A stretch of 64,000 bases of DNA from Anas platyrhynchos (GCF_047663525.1 NC_092621.1:14643501-14707500), one strand, 5' to 3'; shown: positions 11,529-25,851, counted from the stretch's first letter. The notes: generated from the sequence alone by a model not told the origin. Numbers and translations are program-made.

Positions 11529-14500
11529 CTACAAACAGAAGAGAGAAAAAAACACAGATTGGCGACTTTAATGCCTACACATTTCATCACAGAAACTGAC
11601 AGGGGAAAAAAAAAAGAAAAAAAAAAAAGAGCATATTGTTCAAGCAAAGACAAAAATAATTTCACTCCAATCTGTCTTTAGTGGAACATCCTCCCTGAGC
11701 TCAAAGTTCAGTAATAGCATTACCCCCAGATAACTCTGCATGCAACTGTCTGAAAGCACCAAGAATGCAGGAACAGATCAGGTACCTGGCAACAAAGGCA
11801 CAACAAATAAGAGTTCACATGTCAAAAATAATACTGTAATTAAAAGGGTAAATGCCAAATCATTTTTGTTTTGATGGCTTTCTATCCCACTTTTCTCCTG
11901 GCATCAGATACATGGGAAGGCAAGTGTAAAGAGATGTGGTTTAAACAAATACAGAAAAGGAATGACTGGGATTTGAAGCATCACTAACATCGCTCCTTTT
12001 AAATTAGCACGTAGTCATTTCACATGCAGACCTACTACTACAGTAATCCTACCCTCATGATAAGGAGTCTCTGTACCAGGTCAACTAAGCAAATTGGTTG
12101 CAAACACACTTGCTGAATCAGGCAAAAGTACACAAATGAACTTCCAATTTGGAGAGCTGCTCTAAGAAAGAAATCCTCTAATCTTATAAACCATGTAATA
12201 TTAATAAAATTAATTAAGCATAGTTGACATTTTTTCTCTTTTCTTTAAGCTCAATTGCGAGAAGTTTGGCAAACACAAATACCCAACAGAGACATTGCTA
12301 AATATAAAAAATCTGTCTAATCCAGTAGAAGTGATAATCAGCAATAAGAAGAAATTGCTACAACATTGGAAAAATGCCAGAACAAAAATTAAAACTGTAT
12401 TGGATTTATAATTATATTAACAATGGAAAGGTCAAGACTAACTTTATCTACTATGATTTACAGGTATGTACACACAGGAACATAACTAGTTCACATTTAC
12501 TATTTTATGGTCAGTTATGATAGTAGCCACCTGAATGATGAAAGTCTTGCATGACGATGCACAGAAGCCTTCCCACAGGGTAGCAGATCAGTGATAATAC
12601 TGCCGAATAGTATTTGGGATAAGTTCCAGCAACTCGCATATAAAGACTTTAAAGACATGAACTATCATCAAATGATGTATTCTTTCATAATTTATAAATA
12701 CTCAAAGGATGCAAATAAATTTGAAAAATCACTGCTTTTCATCTCCATTAACAGAAACTGCCAATTCATCCTTCTTCTGGCACAAAGTAATATACAACTC
12801 TGTATGACGTAAACTCAGAAGCAACAGACGAGAGATACAAAGCAGATTTTAAGTAATGTTGATTATGCTATCAGCATTATTGCTGTTATAATAGGCAGCC
12901 TTTCAGTTCCAGGAAAAAGGAATACTTTACAATTGGTCCACAGCCAGATCTGAAGTGTAGGAGCACGCTGGACTTTAAACAGGAGGAGTACAGTTTATTC
13001 TTGCAGAACAGTGTCACTTTGTTCAACTTTGCTTCCTTTAATTTCCAGGGATAGATGAGCTACAAGTAAACACTAAATGCTCTTTTCTTTTTTCTTTTTT
13101 TTTTTTTTAATTTCTGTTAAACACAAAATATAAACAAACACCATCTGCCTTTAAACCTTCCATGAAAGAAGCCCTTTAATTAAAACCTTTCTATATAGTT
13201 ATGTTCATGCACATTAAGCAACATTAAACACAGTAATCAAATACAGATCAATGTACAGCTACATTTAATAGGCTGAGAAGCTGCCTTAATAATTGTATGA
13301 TACAACACAAAACAATCCTTTTAGTAAATCTATTAGAAAAAAAATTTTGCATATGACATTGCTATAAGTAATATAGATTTGAAGTGGTGCAAAAGATCAG
13401 AGAGATTACTTTTAAAGCTACAACACAATACTGAAAAATGCCAAATTGTTATTTACGTAAAATCTCATGTTGCCATTGTAATTGCTTCTACAGTCATTAA
13501 TTTCTATTAAGACAAAAGAACTGAAAATAACAGGAAGACAAAAATCCATAAGTATACCCCAAACTGCCACAGGTGGCAGTTAATCTATCCATCCATCTAG
13601 AATATGCCAGATAAAATGTACAAAAGTGATTTATATTCCTATTTCTCATCTTGTTTATAACTCTAATCATGACAAACAGCTGCTGAAAGCAAACTGAGAT
13701 GTATCTTACTTTAATCTTGTACTGAAGTCGTTCACCCATTCACTTGGGTCAATTCAGGAAGTGCTACTTTCAGATCTCCTGCTGATGGAGATGTAAATCT
13801 CTTACTCCAATTATGGCCTTATGGGAAAATGTGATGGTGCTACATAAACTTGATTTTTTTGGTTTCAATTTAATGGGCAGCTGTGGTCTCAGAGACCTTG
13901 CATCTAAGGATGTCGTGATTTTAACTCAGTAGAGGTTCATGCATTTGTTTTGGTTCTTTGAAGAAGAGTGCTATAAAATCTACTGCATGACGTTCTAGCT
14001 TGCTGAGTTAAGAATCTGAAGAATTCGTATTTTTTAAATATTTGCCATTTTGTCATACTATTGGGTTTTCTACTGCAAACAATCATCCTGTTATTCATCT
14101 CATGAGCAGAATCTCTCTTGCTGGTATGCAGAGTCTTTAAATGTAAAATGCAGTTTTTATCTGACTACAGTTATTAGTAACATGCTTTTATATCACACGG
14201 ACCTAGTAATTGCTGCTACACAGTGACCTTTCCCCTTTAAAAAAAAGTAAGAAAGCATAATCTCAAAAGATTATGCAGTTCACACGTGTCCCCAGGGCTT
14301 AGAGTAGGTTTTTATGTTACATCTGACAGAAGTCTAGCTGACCTATTTTAAAAGTTGTCCAACAATGGAGGTGAATATACATCTATAAGTAATCTTTTTC
14401 CATTTTTGATGATCCTTACAGAAGGATTTTTTTCCAACATATTTTATTGCAATTTAAGCCTGTTATTTCTTGTACTATTCACAGTTAACATAACTCATTT

Positions 14501-15394
14501 TTGCAGAAACCTTTAGTATATTTGAAGACACGGTCCAAATTCCTCTTTATATTTCTCGTCTTTTAACCCAAAGGAGTCAAATTCTTCCAGATAATTTCAC
14601 TCTAGTTTAATTATTTTTTATGACATAATCTGTATAGCAAATGCTTTTATTTTAATTTAAAATAGGCTAAAATTTCCTATACAAGATTTCTGTTCTGATT
14701 ATTTCTTCTTTCCAATAGACATTTTTTCACTGAAAATTTCTTTCCAACAAAAATAATTCTTCTGTATTCAAGAATGAGATGAACACCTTATGTTTTGCCA
14801 TTCTTAAATTTATAAATCCATTTTATTCGGAAGGTACAGTGGTTTCATGTGGAGAAATGACATGAAATACAGTAGGAAATTTTCCAGATGTGGAAGATTT
14901 TTGCATTAAACACACTGGAATTTGGCCACGCTGTACACCTGTAAAAATCGTTCTCATTTGCCAGACGTCTGAGACAACAGCACTTTAGTTCTCCCACGCT
15001 GAACTTCTCCACTGCAGAGTATTCATACGGAGTGGATTAGGATGCATCATCCCCAGGGGTGACTCAGCATACATCCACCCTGGGCCACAGCATCTGAGGG
15101 CTGACACAAAAGGCCACAGGACGTGAGCCTGACATGCGTGACCCTGGAGCCACAAGAATACAGCAAGTACACAACGGCCTCTGGCAATTAGTAGAAAAAT
15201 TTTCCTCAGTTTCTTCGGCCCTGAGCCCATGTCTCTATACAGACTTGAGTTACAGAAAGTTTGTCAGTCACAGCATCCACTTCAAGCTTCTCTTCAGTGT
15301 GCATGTTCACTCCGCATCTGACAGTGGCTCAGGTATGTCTGTCCTCTTCTACTTTCTTTGGCTGTCACCAATCACCTCCTTATTTTCCATGTGC

Positions 15395-15900
15395 CTTTGC
15401 ACAGTTTCCATAAGGATCTGCTCCACAATCTTGCTGGGCACAGAGGAAAGACTGACTGGCCTTTAGTTCCCTAGGTTTTCCTTTTTTTCTTTAAAAGTGG
15501 GGGTTATGTTTCCCCTCTTCCAGCTAGCGGGAACTTTACTGGACTGCCACGACTTCTCCAGTATGGCAGACAGTGGCTTAGCATCTATATTTACCAGTTA
15601 GTTCAGGACCGTGGATGCATCTCATCAGGTCCCATGGACACCTGAACACCTTTAGGTTCCTTCACTGGTCTCAGACATGATCTCCTACAGTGGTCAGCTC
15701 TTCATTCTCACGGTCCCTGCCTTTGCTTTCTGGAGCTTGGGCTAAAAGGCTGGAGCTCTTGCTTGTGAAGGCTGAGGCAAAAAAATCATTGAGTACCTCA
15801 GCATTCTCCATACCCTGGGGAAACTCATTTCTTCCCAGCCTCCTTTCTTCACAATCCTTATCACCTCTCTGCCTCTCTGCCTTATTATCCCTCAGTGAGT
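15395..15900 (-). mobile_element. CR1 LINE fragment, internal ORF2 region
   Basis: Matches the antisense of the CR1 region just before and into the reverse transcriptase. Recognisable pieces include the stretch around 15425-15470 (ATCTTGCTGGGCACAGAGG and GACTGGCCTTTAGTTCCC), the following part with GGGGGTTATGTTTCCC, and the text around 15620-15815 (TCTCATCAGGTCCCATGGAC and CATTGAGTACCTCAGCATTC). The copy has no CR1 3' end, so it is an internal fragment or has lost its end. It is old: many indels and stops. The left boundary is blurred, and sequence from about 14.98 kb may belong to it. Confidence 0.75.
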
Positions 15901-16298
15901 ATCCTCAGAAGACACTGCAGCAAGCTCTGTACAAGTAATTGTTTTAGGCTGGCTCTGCCTTAGAGATCTGTACAGTATGCTCTACTGCATACATAAGCAT
16001 AATCCAGGTTGATCAAGGGAATAAAATACTATCTCATCAATAGAACTCAGAATATTTGACTTCTCTATTAGCAAATTATATGGATAAAATTGCTACGTGA
16101 ACATGTTCTAAAGAATGCCTATAAATATGCTGGAATAAATCTGCTGAAAGAACACTTAAGCTTATGGAAATTTCCTTGCTCTTCTGCTTTACTTCCTGAA
16201 AATAAAAATAATCTCTGAGTAGATGACATTTTCATGCATTAAAATTACACATATATTTGATGGTATACTAAGATATATTTATGACTTCCAACAGTGTT

Positions 16299-16404
16299 AA
16301 AAAAATAAAAATAATTTAAATAAAAATATAAATAAAAAATAATTTAAAAATAATAATAATAATTAAAAAAAACAAATAAATAAAATAAATAAAAATAAAT
16401 AAAT
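16299..16404. repeat. A/T-rich low-complexity block (AAAT-type)
   Basis: About 100 bases of imperfect AAATAAA and AATAAT units with almost no G or C, inside TTC33 intron 3. Confidence 0.85.
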
Positions 16405-16781
16405 ACACCATAGGAGCTGGGGACTACGGAACAGGCATAGGACCTGTTGGGAACCTTCCATTACTAAGCGGTATCTATTCCTGACTAGGACCGCTCAAAG
16501 CTGCTGAAAAGAATTTAACTCCTTTTATTTGACTAAGCATTTTATTTTCTCTCAAATTTTAGTTTAATACCTCCCAGATACTATGTGCTAGAATGTGTAT
16601 GTGCCTGGCATGTAGTTTAGGATGGAGTCAGCAGGACCAAAACAAGCCCTGTGATTTTTTATTTTAAATCAATGTCTTTTATCAAACCTTGATAAGGAAG
16701 GCAGAACAAGGCCAACTCCTGTTCTTATCCCCGTCATCAGAGTGGTTTCAAAGAGTGTTTATCAATACAGTGATAGGCACT

Positions 16782-16812
16782 TTATAAATATATATATATA
16801 TAAATAAATAAC
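16782..16812. repeat. (TA)n microsatellite
   Basis: A short alternating TATATATA run followed by two or three AAAT units. Confidence 0.8.
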
Positions 16813-17559
16813 AGAGCTTTTGTTTCACACTTCAAATGGAGTAACAAGAAATTCTAAGCCAAAATTATAAACCAAATAACTATTTTTAAAATTTAATTGG
16901 ATCTTTTTATTTTCATTTATGCACATAAGAATAGCAAGTGCTGACCATATTAGTATAATAGAGTTAAATATTCCATCAATGTGCATAAATAGTTGACTAC
17001 AAAAATCATCCACTCATTATGTTGGGCTTGGAAGGAAGATCATCAGAGCAGTGCAATTAAATATTTTAATCCCATGTAAGTCTATAAAAATAAGATCTGA
17101 GTTGTTTATTCCCTCAGTGTGGCAGGAACACAATCTGAAGTACAGGCTTTTTTTGCGTTTCAGTGGAAGACCAACCATCAGTTTATGAAGGCTACACATA
17201 AATGCCATGATGTTCTGTTAATGTTCCTTTTGATTCCCAAACAGATTCCAATAAAAATATAATAATTCCTCTTTGCATAACTGCGATCACTACACATAAA
17301 GACCTCAACACTATTTATTTCAGGAAAAATTAAAGGAAAAGTCTGATTTGAAGATTCATATTGTCAAGAGCTGATTTCTTTTACAGAATGCAGTTTCACT
17401 CTTACACAACCACCTACTTAGTAGTAACACAGCAAACTGCATTCTTCTAAACATCAAGCAGCAAGCATCCACAGTTGGTTCATATTTACACATCTTCGCA
17501 ATCCTGAATATCCTAGCTTTGAAAACGAGGGCTCAGCTCACAATGGGGTAAACTTATGT

Positions 17560-17697
17560 CACAGAATGGTTGCAGCTGGCAGTGACCTTGGGAGTCACCG
17601 GGTCCAACACCCTGCTCAAGCAGGGACACCCAGAACTGGTTGCTGCAGACCATGTCCAGATAGCTTCTGAATATCTCCAAGGTGGGAGGCTCAGCTG
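17560..17697 (-). mobile_element. CR1 LINE fragment, 3' end
   Basis: Antisense of a CR1 3' end. It begins with a decayed octamer end (ACAGAATGGTTGCAG) and contains GGGTCCAACACCCTGCTCAAGC and TTCTGAATATCTCCAAGG-type text. About 140 bases survive. A separate T-run follows at about 17775-17795. Confidence 0.8.
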
Positions 17698-19444
17698 CTT
17701 TTAACTGGTCATTCCTTAATGCTGCCTTTGTTGTTTTTTGTCATTTGTTTGGTGGATTTTTGTTCTTCCCTCTCTTTTTTTTTTTTTTTTTTTCAAATGA
17801 AAGCATGGGTCTCACTTTCTCTAATGGGAAGAATTGTTCTAATGAAGATATGAAGAAATTGCTACTGTTTAGACTGTCATCACCCATACAGTAAAACTCC
17901 CTTTTAGAAGCAAACATTTACAATTAGAGAAATATTGCAAGCTTGATTATACATTTCTGCAGTTTCTATATTCATGTTGCAGTTTACTCATAAGTGTGCT
18001 TTTACAAACTGGTTTCTAGAATTTAAGAAATTACTACATCTTACTTGAGTTGCAGAAATTAAGTTCTGCTTGTTTGCATTTGTCACTATTGATTTACCGT
18101 ACTTACTAAATTCAGAAAAAAGAACAAAATATTTCTTGTAAAAGTTAATGAAAATGGGGCTAATTTATCTCATTCTGTTTCTTTTCACCAGTTTGACAAA
18201 AAAAAAATCCTTCTTTTCATTTGAAAGAAATGAATATCTTGTGTGGCACGTTATTAGAGATTAGATTTGTTTGGAAGCCTTATTTTAGACAGGGGAAACA
18301 AGATCAAAATACAATAAATTGTTTTTCCTAAGAAAAGTGCATCATTTGTTGTGAAGTAATTAAAATGTTTACGACAGAACATTTGGCAGGATGTGGGTAG
18401 CAAAGAAACACATTGAGGGTTAGGAGGTGGGGGAAGAGAACTCAAATGATGAAAACAGAAAAGCTGCTCTGGAGAAGGGCAATAATTCCCAAATCTCAAA
18501 CATTACTAGAACTGATGACGTTTATGTTTTATTAGGTTTTCTTTGTAAAAAATAAAATGCGGTGAAAGATGAGAAAATCATGAAAAGCTAATGGGAAGAA
18601 TATAATTACAACAGATCACTAGTTCAAGAAGCCTCCACAGGTTCATTAGCTGAAAAATCATTTAACCTGTTAAGACTTCTCCAGTCTTTTAAAACTCCTT
18701 AAGGAATCTTTTAGGATTCCTTAAAAATTCATTCATTTGAAAATAGTGAGCATTATACCTCCCAAAGCACTTTTCTGTATGAGAACATCTTCATCAGAAG
18801 ACAACTCAATATGTCTTAAACACACAGAAAAGCAAAGAAATAACATCCCATGTCACAGCACTGGAGGAGCCAATGGAAGGGAGCTTACCCTCCCCTGGGA
18901 TCCCTCCTTGGAAAACAAAGAGACAAAAGCATTCAGAGGGCAAAACCTACCTGGTGGTAATGCCACCTGTCTCTCTCAGGCAGTAAGGTCAACATAACAT
19001 AACTACAGGTGCACCTACAGAAGTGTTTTGTTTCAGATCCATAATGTGCTTTGATGCAAATCTCTGACTGTTCCCACTTAAAAGGATTTGGCTTGCATTG
19101 TGAAGTAGTCTCAGACAACATAAACTAGATTCCTTTGTGATTAAACTCGATGATGTACTCCAAGAGAGCACCTGAAGCTCCAAACAGAGCTAGTCTGAAT
19201 TACAACAAAATGAACACTGTGTGGGTAAGTCCCCAGCACAATTAACTTGACATACCCACTCCTGTTGGCATGATGTGCCTATTTAATGCAGATGAAGCTT
19301 ATAGGACCTGGTGAGCAGACCTGGTGGTATAACTAATAAGGGTAAATCAGTACCTATAATTTTCATTACTGCTATTGTAGCATTTTTTATAGAATAAGAA
19401 GCATCAGTTACCTTGCAGGAAATAACTTGGAATTTCCTGAGACT

Positions 19445-19600
19445 AATGTATTTAAAATCTCAGACATAATTTACAGTGACAATTTCAGTCACTTAAGGGA
19501 AAAAAAAAGGATTTATAATGTATTTAAATGTATTTAAAATCTCAGACATAATTTACAGAGACAATTTGAAGCACTTAAGGAAAAAAGAAGGATTTATAGG
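19445..19600. repeat. Tandem duplication, period 82, two copies
   Basis: Copy one is 19445-19526 and copy two is 19527-19600. Both contain AAAATCTCAGACATAATTTACAG, then ACAATTT, CACTTAAGG, an A-run and GGATTTATA. They differ by a few substitutions and by A-run length. Confidence 0.85.
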
Positions 19601-19811
19601 TCATTGATCCAGACATGACAGACCATCTGCCCTTACCTTCTGCAACACAAAAGCAACAAAATGTCACCAGTTATTTGAGGTGATGCAGATATGTATGGAT
19701 TTATACTAAATATTTCATTTTATCATAGTGTGACAATATAAAGGAGCACACTACACACACATCTGCAAAGCTCTGCTTTTGCCTTATGTTATTCTCACAT
19801 TTTGGGACTGC

Positions 19812-19834
19812 TTTATTTTATTTTATTTTATTTA
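19812..19834. repeat. (TTTTA)n microsatellite
   Basis: Four to five uninterrupted TTTTA units. Confidence 0.8.
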
Positions 19835-20862
19835 GTACCACTATAATAAATAAAAAAATGTTTACGCATGATTTGTTAGCCTCACTCAAAAAAATAAAAA
19901 CATTTCTTTTATTCCTGAAAATTTTTCAGCCCTAACATTGCACCTTTCCAGAAATACTCTAATGACAAAATTATTTATTTCTACCAAACCGACATAAAGC
20001 TACTTTGTATTAGAACTAAAATCGAGCCAGTATCTTTTTTTCTTTTTTCTTTTTTTTAATCTAAGAGTTCATGATGAGTTATTTTTCAAATGGACTTTTC
20101 TGAATGTATCTGAATTTAGAAGTTCACTCGCTATGCTTCCACACTTTAACACGCAGAAAATTATTCCATTATAACCTGTAAACAGTGGGTGATTTGATGT
20201 GGGGGATGAGTCATCTGGTCACAATGTGGCCAAGACAGTACGATGGGACAGTACAGCTGCAGCTAGAGAAAAGACGCACTTGAGCTACTGCAGCACACCC
20301 CAGCCTTTTTACTCTCTTTTTAGCAAGAGAATCAACTTCACCCATCAATTGGGAGTCAAGAAGCCACAGGGAAGCGTGTAGGTGCATACATGATTTGCTG
20401 CACCTTGAAGCTGGAAAGTAGGAGATAGGAAAAACAAAAACGATGCTGGATGTCTATTAACAGCCATGTATAAAACTGAGGCTGGATTATCACCTGGGAC
20501 TTCACAGGACCTTCAGCTTTAAAGCACTGTAGCGGTACAGAACCCAGAATGTAGTATGTGCAGTTATGTCAACATATTGTTACATAAAGCCATCACTCAA
20601 ACACAACATGTTACACAAAAGGCTTTCAGCTTGACAAGTCTTGCACAAGCGCAGTGACATAACCACAAAAAAAGCACTTGTGAAAAACAACCAAGTAGAG
20701 GACGTACTGACAATTAATAGCAATAACCTTCTTCCTTGCCTATTTTCAGGTTATTTAAAGATACTGAGCTACCTTGGATATTTCTGTACTTTCGCTCTCT
20801 CATGCACAAATCAGAGGATGCAGTTTATAATTTTAGCATATCAATGTTGTTGATTTTCCTAC

Positions 20863-20994
20863 CAGTGCTATCTCTCCTAATCCAAGCTGGGCACGTCCCA
20901 AAGTCTGCCAGGCATCCCAGGAATGTGGGTTTCTCTGAACAGCCATTTCTGCTGCATGCACTGCTGGAAACATTTCATGTAATGACATCAGGAC
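20863..20994 (-). CDS. TTC33: Tetratricopeptide repeat protein 33, coding exon 3
   Basis: A 132-base, 44-codon phase-0 exon. It begins after tgccatag with VLMSLHEMFPAVHAAEMAVQ and ends GLGEIAL before gtagga. It carries the second TPR unit and the first helix of the third (NPHSWDAWQTLGRAQLGLGE shows the TPR W/G/A spacing). It joins in frame to SQ of the preceding exon and AIRSF of the following one. Against the human protein the changes are conservative (for example QRNPHSWDAW for QQNPHSWESW). Confidence 0.96.
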
Positions 20995-22768
20995 CTATGG
21001 CAGAAAAATAAGAGGAACAAGAATAAACAAACTGAAAATGGAATTAAATTTTCCAGGATTACACAAGCAACCAGCCTTGTTTCAGTAATAAGGACAGGTT
21101 TGTCTCACCTAGGTTTTTATAGTTTACAAGACAGTTGCCTAATCTAAGAGTCACCCAGTGTCGCTCCATAGCTCACAGAGAGAAACAGGAGTGCTACAGG
21201 ATGATTTATCTGAACAATTTATGCAACTCTCCTAGAAGTAAATGAATTGCTTCTGAAGACATCCATGTCTTTCCCTCCCTCCTACAAATCCCACATTCTG
21301 TAAAAGAATAATAGAACTGTGATATTACACTGGAGCAGAAACACACTGAGAATTAATCACAGTACATAAGCAAGTACTGTTGCAAAATGCCCGTGTGTTT
21401 TTTTTAATAGAGAACCAAAATCTACCCAACACAGTTACAGTGCATGTGATACAACTACAGCAATAACCCTTGTAATTCAGCATGGAAACAACTGTAAAAA
21501 TGATTATTTTATGTGGAGAGAAGGCTTTGCTATTGCAGAATGCTTTATTTGGATAGGAAGTAATCTACATAAAAACTGTTAAATGGTGGTTTTCTGAATC
21601 TGGAAATCTCATTTACTCAAAAAACACTACAGGTTAGTGTGAGCCTGTTACCAAAGCATTCTGTCCCTTGCACTTTATCTCCATAACTAAGCCTATAAAT
21701 CATAGCTAACAGCACATATCATGTCTCAAAGCTTGCTTTATTTTTCCAAGACCTCCATGAGACTGGCATGTTACCTGAAGACCTGCATCACTCTGAGATC
21801 ATGATTTCAGACACCCGCATGCTATGGTGATAGATAACAGTGTAAGAAACAAATGAGAACTGCATTCCAACAGTATGATGAAAATACGAACCACACGAGT
21901 ACAACTCATGTGTGGGCAACCACTTTCTTCCCAACCGGTCAACCCAGAAGTATGACAAATAATATCAGAGCACATTCTCACTGCTGCTGAAGAGTAAAAT
22001 GCAGTTATTTAATCTTTCAGCCCCATGATATATTAAACAGACAAATATGAGTGTAGCATAAAGGAAGATTCAAATGCAATTATCTTGATTTAATTAATCA
22101 ATTAACTTTAATTCACAAAGTACTCGTGCAGTATGAGGGTAACTGGAGTAGAAGACTAAGAGAGCTTTACTTCAGAAAGTAATCCTGCACACAAGAAACA
22201 CGATAAACAAAGCTTCCAATAAAGCCTTTGGATCCATACCTCTGATATTTTAGTAAGATTATATTTTTCTGGAGACTAATTGCATGGTTTTGCTTTAATT
22301 TGATTTAACAGACTGTACACTGGAATTTAAAGTACCTAAAAATCTTTAAACACACTCCATAGCTGTATGTCATGTCACTGGCATTTCTCCCTTTTTTCTC
22401 TTAATAGTTCCCAACAACTGTACTTTCTCAGCAAAGTTTGCAATGAATATTATTTATTTTTCTAAAACTTTCAGTTCAACTGATTTTTTGTGTGCAGCTT
22501 CTCCTGTCTGCAGCAGATCCATGAATTGAGTCAAACTGTTACCTGAGGAGAGGTGTACATCCTACCAAGATTAAACAATTTTGTACCCCTCAACTAGCTT
22601 TTACATTCATCTCTTAATGTATTTATTCTCATAATCGAAAACAAATCTAAGTATAACATTACTTGAACGATTTTATGCATCTCAGACTATTCAGTACTTT
22701 TTACAAGTACTTTCTACTGCAACTACTCCGAAACATCATTATAAATATAAATATAAATAAATTCTCAT

Positions 22769-24076
22769 CTCTGTGCCTGGCAAGATCATGGAACAAATCC
22801 TCCTGAAGGCAATGTTAAGGCACATGCAAGAAAAGGAGGTGCTCTGGGACAGCCAGCATGGCTTCACCACGGGCAAATTGTGCCTGACTCATCTGGTGGC
22901 CTTCTGCGATGGAGTGACTGCATCAGTTGACAAGGGAAGACCAACCAATGTCATCTACCTGGACTTCTGTAAGGCCTTTGACATGGTCCCACATGACATC
23001 CTAATCTCGACATTGGAAAGATATGGATTTGAAGGGTGGACCAATAGATAAGGAATTGGCTTGATGGTTGTACCCAGAGTGTTGTGGTCAGTGGTTCTAT
23101 ATCCAGGTGGGGGCTGGTGATGAGCCTTGTCCCTCAGGGTCTGTCTTGGGGCTGGTGCTTTTCAGTATCTTTATCAATGACACAGACAGTGGGATCAAGT
23201 GCACCCAAACCAAGGTTTGCAGATGACACCAAGCTGAGTGGTGCAGAGATACAACAGAAGGAAGGGATGCCATCCAGAGGGTCCTGGACAAGCTGGAGAA
23301 GTGGGCCCACATGAACTGAATGAGGTTCAACAAGTCCAAGTGCAAGGTGCTGCCCCTGGGTCAGGACAGTCCCAGACATGAGCACAGACTGGGAGAAGAA
23401 CCCAGTGAGAGCAGCCCTGCAGAGAAGGACTTGGGGGCTCTGGTGGACAAAAAGCTCGACACGAGCCAGCAGTGTGTGCCTGCAGCCCAGAAGGCCAACT
23501 GCGTCCTGGGCTGCACCAACAGAGGGGTGGGCAGCAGGTGGAGGGAGGGGATTGTGCCCCTCTGCTCTGCCCTGGTGAGGCCCCACATGAGTGCTGCATC
23601 CTGGCCTGGGGCCCCCAGCTCAAGAAGGATGTGGGGCTGTTAGAGCAGGTCCAGAGGAAGGCCACAAAGATGCTTGGAGGGCTGGAGCACTTTCAGAAAG
23701 GCGGAGAGATCTGGGGCTGTTCAGAAGAAGAGAAGGTTTTTGGGAGACCTCATTTTTTTTCAGTACTTAAATGGCACTTACAAAAACGACTCTTTGGTCA
23801 GATAATGACAGGACAAGGGGGAACAGTTTTAAACTAAAAGGCGGGAGATTTAGATTAGAGGTTAGGAGGAAATTCTTCAGAGGGTAGTGAGGCACTGGAA
23901 CAGGTTGCCCAGAGAACTTGTGGCTGCCCCATCCCTGGAGGTGTTGAAATCCGGGTTGGAAGACGCTCTGGGCAACCTGATCTAGTGGGTGGCATCTCTG
24001 CCTATGGCAGGGGTGGTGGAACTGGGTGATCTTTAAGGTCCTTTCCAACTCGAGCCATTCTATGAGTCTATGAAGG
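22769..24076 (+). mobile_element. CR1 LINE, 5'-truncated, reverse transcriptase to 3' end
   Basis: About 1.3 kb of CR1 in sense orientation on +, starting inside the reverse transcriptase. The frame at 22773-23051 has the RT entry region ([16 protein letters not shown]) and motif A in the form [14 protein letters not shown]. Motif C survives as FADD at 23216-23227, but in a different frame after indels, so the copy cannot make enzyme. The 3' part reads through the usual tail (TTCAACAAGTCCAAGTGCAAG, then GCCCAGAGAA) to the end CATTCTATGAGTCTATG near 24060-24076. The strand is opposite to TTC33 transcription. Confidence 0.92.
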
Positions 24077-25829
24077 TTCTTTTTCTCTCTCTTAAGTCCT
24101 TTCACATTGTTTTGATTCTATTCTCTTCATTGTTGGTTTCCTTGATCCCTACATATTGCACTATAATGAACCACTGTTGATTTGTTTATTAAAAAAAAAA
24201 ATAAGACACAATGAATGAGTGTCTTGTTCAAAGTCCTGAGCTCAGTTCCAACTGTACACAAATTGATTTTATCCTCATTTTAAGAATTTATGTTTTTTGG
24301 TTCATTTATCTGGTTTTGAATACGTTATTTTTACTTGATCAAACATGGCATGAACATAACGGTCTAGTTTTCTATTTCTCAGAAAGATGTCTCCAGGTCT
24401 TCTTTCATCTCAACGCAGATGCTTGAAATACTTGAGCTGATCTATTACTTTTTCCTTCAGATATGTGACCAAAACAGGAATCTGTCAACCAGTAGCAGTC
24501 CCTACACCTGTATTTATTAGAATACTTGCAGCCACTTTGCTGTATTGCATCTTCTCATTGTTACAGTCATTTGTTATAATTGTAAGTTTGTTTAGACTTG
24601 GATATTTAACTGTATTGCCACAATTATTCTGAAGAAAACTGGGTGAAGTAACTTACCCCCAAATGCAGTCTCTGAAATAACCATGCTCTTTGATTTGGTT
24701 TAATTCCTTTCAGAAGGAACTCCTCCATGTGCAGAATGTATCTTTTCGGCAGCTCTATGGTACTTAGTACAACAAAGCTCTTGACCTTTTCTTAATCTTT
24801 TTCAGACTACAGTACAATTGACTCTAAACCACAAGCTATAATCAGCATGAATCCAGACACACATACAATTACATTACTTCATCAGCTGCTTTGTGTGATC
24901 TCTTTTGGTTCAATTTATATTGACAACTATGTCCATGTATTTTTGGACAGAGATTAATAGTAGTTACTCTCTGCTATTCTCTGCTAGTCACTTCTAGCAA
25001 ATGCTCAGATTATGAGTGTAAACAGGAACAAGCAAGCATTATTTTATTGGTCATACACGACTAGAAATAATTAGACTAGTCACCCAGCATTTCTTTAAAA
25101 TGAACTTACCTTAAAAAAAAAACAAAAAAAAAAAACACTAATTCAGTTGCATTAGGGTATTTTTCAATAACCAGATAAATAGCATGATGCTTCAGAGAAA
25201 CTACATTATCTCTCAGAAAAATGCACTAATATAACCTTGTCATTTGAAAGGACAAAAATATCAAGCTTTTACTTGTCATAATTATTCTTGGAAAAACCTC
25301 CACAAAGAGACAATCTTATCAGCAAAACAGATCTTTTTTTTCAAGCAAGCTATGAGGGAAAAGGGCTGTTTTGCCAGAATCACCTCCCTGTAAAGTAAGA
25401 ATCAAGATATGTGCCTATTTATGAATGTCCCTTTTAGGAGCTGACAAAAGATTCTGTTCCTTTTCTGTTACTAATTTCTTGCATGAAACTTCTTTTGCAA
25501 ATTTCATTAACAAGATGGCACTCAAGCTTCACAGTTAAGTAATCTCATTGCAAATTTTATTTTCCAGTTACAGTGAATGCAATTCATTAGAAAACATTGT
25601 TAAAGCTAATCAATTAGAGAAGAAAACAAAATCTTACAAAACAGAAAAAGCTCTCTCTTTCCTATGGACATACTTCCATCTAGCCATTTTTAATATATTT
25701 CTTATAAAGCTGTTCAGTAGGTGGCTTCTCTGAGGTTATTTTATTCCAACACAGACATACAATTATCACATGCATTGAAACAAAGAACATCTATGTCACT
25801 ATGGTGACTTTGTTTAATAGGTCTAGCTT

Positions 25830-25851
25830 AAAAAAAAAAAAAAAAAAAAAA
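25830..25851. repeat. Poly(A) run
   Basis: Uninterrupted A-run of about 22 bases in intron 2, with no poly(A) signal or recognisable retrocopy in front of it. Confidence 0.85.

Larger units (their letters stand above)
11529..20862 (-). other. TTC33: TTC33 intron 3
   Basis: A 9.3 kb intron with gtagga donor and tttgtag acceptor on the gene strand. It is AT-rich, with two recognised CR1 fragments (about 15.40-15.90 and 17.56-17.70 kb), an A/T-rich microsatellite block at 16.3-16.4 kb, a TA run at 16.78-16.81 kb and an 82-bp tandem duplication at 19.45-19.60 kb. No other gene is recognised. Confidence 0.85.

Noticed and set aside
23097..23837. Several frames of 60-150 codons on both strands
   Set aside because: They are alternative readings of the GC-rich 3' part of a CR1 element, not host genes.
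25830..25851. Poly(A) run considered as a retrocopy tail
   Set aside because: No AATAAA or distinct sequence block precedes it.
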